Shown here: piece after piece, positions 5,527-7,851 of the stretch
How positions within the stretch are numbered: the stretch's first letter is position 1
Layout of the letters: every line of letters begins with the position of its first letter
Source of the DNA: Bryobacteraceae bacterium
Lineage (GTDB): Bacteria; Acidobacteriota; Terriglobia; Bryobacterales; Bryobacteraceae
Reading direction: 5' to 3'
Assembly (NCBI GenBank): GCA_025350445.1
Contig: JANXXV010000027.1
Location: 1 to 7,851 of the forward strand
Length of the DNA stretch: 7,851 nt
Position numbers and translations under genes: made by a program
Notes under the pieces: generated by a model
What the model was told of the DNA's origin: nothing
The model's database searches: none
Seen by the model: the letters and a program-made list of their open reading frames with translations, nothing else

Positions 5527-5672
5527 AGGGACCTTATGTTTCGGCGAATTGCCCCCGGCGAAATCCATCCGAACCGCTAAACCCAAAGCGTGCAATAAAT
5601 CCAATTCCCAAAAGCTCCCCTCACAGTACTAGTAACCCTGAGGGCTGGCGGGCAGTCCTTGCTATCATACTT
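5527..5672. other. Non-coding leader region before the propeller gene
   Basis: About 150 bp without a supported gene. A 14-codon frame from an ATG at 5536 is preceded by AAGGGA but is too short to trust. Small dyads are present, such as TACTAGTA near 5627 and CCCTGAGGG near 5638. A -10-like TATCAT occurs near 5662 without a partner -35. No terminator or RNA gene was recognised. Confidence 0.4.
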
Positions 5673-5676
5673 AGGA
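5673..5676 (+). promoter_or_regulatory. Ribosome binding site deciding the propeller start
   Basis: AGGA lies 7 nt before the ATG at 5684 but only 1 nt before an in-frame TTG at 5678. The spacing favours the ATG, which makes the protein 543 rather than 545 residues. Confidence 0.55.
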
Positions 5677-5683
5677 CTTGGGA

Positions 5684-7315
5684 ATGCCAGCAGCGAGATC
5701 ATCGACGGTTCGGGCGCTGTCGGCTTTCCTCGCCTCCGTCCTCGCGCTGCCTGCTCAAACCGCTGTCACCACCGGTCACTACAACAACGAACGGACCGGG
5801 GCAAACACCCACGAGACGGCGCTAAACCCCGCCAACGTGACTGCCGGTCATTTTGGAAAGCTGGCAACCGTTTACGTTTCCGGCTGTATCTTTGCCCAGC
5901 CACTCTACGTACCGAATGTTCCCACTTCCACGGGCCGGCGGGATTTGGTTTTCATCGCCACAACCACCAACATGGTGTACGCCTACGACGCGAACAACTA
6001 TTCGCTCTCGTTCAGCGCGAACTTTGGAATTCCGGTGCCATCTTCCGAGTTAAATCCCGAACGCGGCTATCACGATTTCGCCGATTGCGATATCGGTGAT
6101 ACAGATGGCCCCATCGGAATCGTCGGTACGCCGGTGATCGATATTGCAGGCAATGCCATGTATTTCGTCGCGAATGTAATAGACGGGCTGGAGGCGCCAC
6201 ACCGGCATCGCCACTTTATTCACAAAATCAGCTTAAGCACCGGCGCGGATTTGACGGCGCCGGTCGAAATCGGCGGCTCTCATGGCGGCGTCGCCTTTCA
6301 ATCGTGGTATCAATTGCAGCGGCCCGCACTCCTCTTCTTGAACGGCCGAATCTACGTTGCATTTGCCTCCCATCAGGATGAGACGCCCTACTACGGCTGG
6401 ATGTTCGCCTATGACACAAACCTTCACCAGGTTGGAATATTCAACTACTCCCCTGCGAAGGCCGGCGCCGGAATCTGGCAGTCCGGCGGAGGCCCGGCAT
6501 CCGACGGGAACTTCATCTACTTCACCACCGGCAACCTCGCCGAGGATGAATCGGACCCAACAGACAATTCCGACAGCATCCTGAAGGTGGACCCCGCCAC
6601 TCTCGAAGTGCAGGCTAAATCCAGCTTCTATCCGGAAGACAACGATTGGGATTCGAACTTCGATCTCGATCTAGGCTCCAGCCGGGCCATCCTGATCCCC
6701 GGAGCCTCCCAGGTTATTTCCGGCAGTAAGTATGGAGATGTGTTCGTGGTCAATACCGGGGACATGGGGCTGGCAGCCCGTTTCCGCGCCGCTGCCCGCT
6801 ATAGCGCCGGCTATGATTGGACCGGCATTTACAATGGCCTGGCTTATTGGAACAACGTAATCTACGCATGGCCGGGCGGCGGCGGGTACATTCATGGAAC
6901 CGACCGTGGCTTCCCAACCGATACGCTGAAGGCATTCGGGCTCGACGAGACTGCTTCGCCCGGCGCATTGCTCGCCGACGGTCAAACCGATGGTATCGGG
7001 GCCGGCTATCAGGGAGCGAACATCGTGGTTTCGTCAAACGGGAACGATCCAACCACCGGAATTCTGTGGGCGTACGTCCCCACCAGCAACACGTCGTGGC
7101 TGCAACCGGGCTACCTGCACGCCTACCACGCCGCCGATTTTGCCAACGGTGTTTTCCACGAGCTTTGGAACAATGTCGATCTCGATCCCGCCGACACGAA
7201 TTCGTTCCTGGCCAAGTTCAACCAGCCGCTCATCGCCGGCGGGAAGGTGTTTCTCCCCACGTTTTCCGGACCGCTGATTATTTACGGACTACTGCCGGCC
7301 GCACCTGTCAAGTGA
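5684..7315 (+). CDS. Secreted PQQ-like beta-propeller repeat protein
   Basis: The 543-residue product starts with a Sec-type signal peptide: basic RSSTVR, hydrophobic ALSAFLASVLALPA (11-24), and likely cleavage near residue 24-27. The mature part is a string of beta-propeller blades of the PQQ/quinoprotein type, for example DLVFIATTTNMVYAYDA (87-103), GTPVIDIAGNAMYFVA (148-163), GRIYVAFASH (221-230), SDGNFIYFTTGN (273-284), VISGSKYGDVFVVNT (344-358), NNVIYAWPGGGG (390-401), VVSSNGNDPTTGILWAYVP (448-466) and KVFLPTFSGPLIIYGLL (521-537), the last probably closing the ring. It has no cytochrome c CXXCH motif, and I see no evidence for the catalytic residues of true PQQ dehydrogenases, so a structural, binding or unknown periplasmic/extracellular role is safer. 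Two cysteines of the mature part (68, 135) could form a disulphide. A LysR-type gene follows after 4 nt. Confidence 0.88.
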   Translation: MPAARSSTVRALSAFLASVLALPAQTAVTTGHYNNERTGANTHETALNPANVTAGHFGKLATVYVSGCIFAQPLYVPNVPTSTGRRDLVFIATTTNMVYAYDANNYSLSFSANFGIPVPSSELNPERGYHDFADCDIGDTDGPIGIVGTPVIDIAGNAMYFVANVIDGLEAPHRHRHFIHKISLSTGADLTAPVEIGGSHGGVAFQSWYQLQRPALLFLNGRIYVAFASHQDETPYYGWMFAYDTNLHQVGIFNYSPAKAGAGIWQSGGGPASDGNFIYFTTGNLAEDESDPTDNSDSILKVDPATLEVQAKSSFYPEDNDWDSNFDLDLGSSRAILIPGASQVISGSKYGDVFVVNTGDMGLAARFRAAARYSAGYDWTGIYNGLAYWNNVIYAWPGGGGYIHGTDRGFPTDTLKAFGLDETASPGALLADGQTDGIGAGYQGANIVVSSNGNDPTTGILWAYVPTSNTSWLQPGYLHAYHAADFANGVFHELWNNVDLDPADTNSFLAKFNQPLIAGGKVFLPTFSGPLIIYGLLPAAPVK

Positions 7316-7319
7316 TCTC

Positions 7320-7851
7320 ATGGAGATCCGTCAACTGGAAATATTCCTTGCCGTGATGGAATCTTCCAGTGTCACCAAGGCGGCCGAACGCGTCTACCTC
7401 ACACCTGGAGCCGTCAGTCTCCAACTGCACAACCTGGCCGCCGAACTCCATACAGAACTGTTCGTAAGAACCGGCAAGCGCCTGATCCCAACCCAAGCGG
7501 CATTCCGGCTGGCGGAAAAGGCCCAGTCCGTCATTCGTCAGGTCCGCGAGATCCGGCAGGAATTCGACAACGATCCTTTGCTCGACACTCGACCTTTTCA
7601 CTTCGCCACTGGCGCCACGGCACTTATCCATCGCCTTGGCCGTCCGTTGCGGCTATTGCGAAAAAACTATCCGCGGACCTCAATCCAGGTGACCGTCGCA
7701 GTCACCGAAGAGATTGTCGCCGGCCTGCTGAGCCGCCGTTACGATCTGGGCTTGATCTCGCTGCCGGTCGCCGACGGGCGCATCAAAATACTTCCACTAT
7801 TTGAAGAGGAATTGTTGTTGCTACGCCCCTCGCCGGCGAACGGCCGCAGCA
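7320..7851 (+). CDS. LysR-type transcriptional regulator, N-terminal part
   Basis: The frame is open from the ATG at 7320 to the window edge, giving 177 residues. The opening MEIRQLEIFLAVMESSSVTKAAE is the classical LysR N terminus, and residues 1-60 form the winged helix-turn-helix domain (AAERVYLTPGAVSLQLHNLAAEL as the HTH core, then LFVRTGKRLIPTQA as the wing). A linker helix rich in Gln and Arg spans about 62-85, and the effector-binding periplasmic-protein-like domain starts near 92 (FHFATGATALIHRL) and continues through YDLGLISLP (141-149). Roughly 120 residues of the usual 300 are missing beyond the edge. It starts 4 nt after the propeller stop with no clear Shine-Dalgarno sequence, so it is probably translated by coupling from the same mRNA. 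The ligand and targets are unknown; autoregulation of this two-gene unit is plausible. Confidence 0.93.
   Translation, partial: MEIRQLEIFLAVMESSSVTKAAERVYLTPGAVSLQLHNLAAELHTELFVRTGKRLIPTQAAFRLAEKAQSVIRQVREIRQEFDNDPLLDTRPFHFATGATALIHRLGRPLRLLRKNYPRTSIQVTVAVTEEIVAGLLSRRYDLGLISLPVADGRIKILPLFEEELLLLRPSPANGRS

Noticed and set aside
5536..5580. A 14-codon frame preceded by AAGGGA
   Set aside because: Too short, with no recognisable product. It may be a leader peptide but nothing supports that.
6817..7356. A 179-codon plus-strand frame inside the propeller gene
   Set aside because: Arg-rich shadow of the propeller frame, running into the LysR start.

Overview
The window is a protein-dense stretch of moderately GC-rich bacterial DNA. 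Gene content suggests a member of the Acidobacteriota, possibly a Solibacter/Bryobacter-like lineage. This rests on the style of the secreted beta-propeller protein and of the small HTH-like protein; it is inference from memory, not a search result.

Layout. (1) Positions 1-3964, minus strand: a tightly packed run, read right to left, of dxr (MEP isoprenoid pathway), rseP (site-2 protease), a PEP mutase/isocitrate lyase-superfamily enzyme, a five-helix membrane protein of unknown function, and the first 25 codons of another membrane-anchored protein cut by the window edge. Gaps are 6 bp, a 4-bp overlap, a 4-bp overlap and 17 bp, so one transcript is likely. (2) Positions 3965-4165: the only non-coding stretch on this side. 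It holds a plausible dxr promoter and a leader of about 150 nt with several small GNRA-type hairpins and an alternative long-range pairing. (3) Positions 4166-5396, minus strand: a beta-hydroxyacid dehydrogenase with its own promoter, a strong Shine-Dalgarno sequence and a perfect 16-bp palindrome over the predicted transcription start, preceded by a small putative HTH protein. (4) Positions 5371-5683: a possible 51-codon plus-strand gene that overlaps the start of the small HTH gene head to head, then a leader region. (5) Positions 5684-7851, plus strand: a secreted PQQ-like beta-propeller protein followed after 4 nt by a LysR-type regulator that runs off the window.

How it works together. 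dxr and rseP are frequent neighbours in bacteria, both tied to envelope biogenesis. The two genes after them appear translationally coupled to rseP. The dehydrogenase looks separately controlled by a repressor-type operator. The propeller/LysR pair looks like an independent two-gene unit.

No tRNA, rRNA, CRISPR array, insertion sequence or convincing intrinsic terminator was seen. No clear new defence or mobile system is visible. The most interesting items are the dehydrogenase operator, the dxr leader and the unannotated small ORF.
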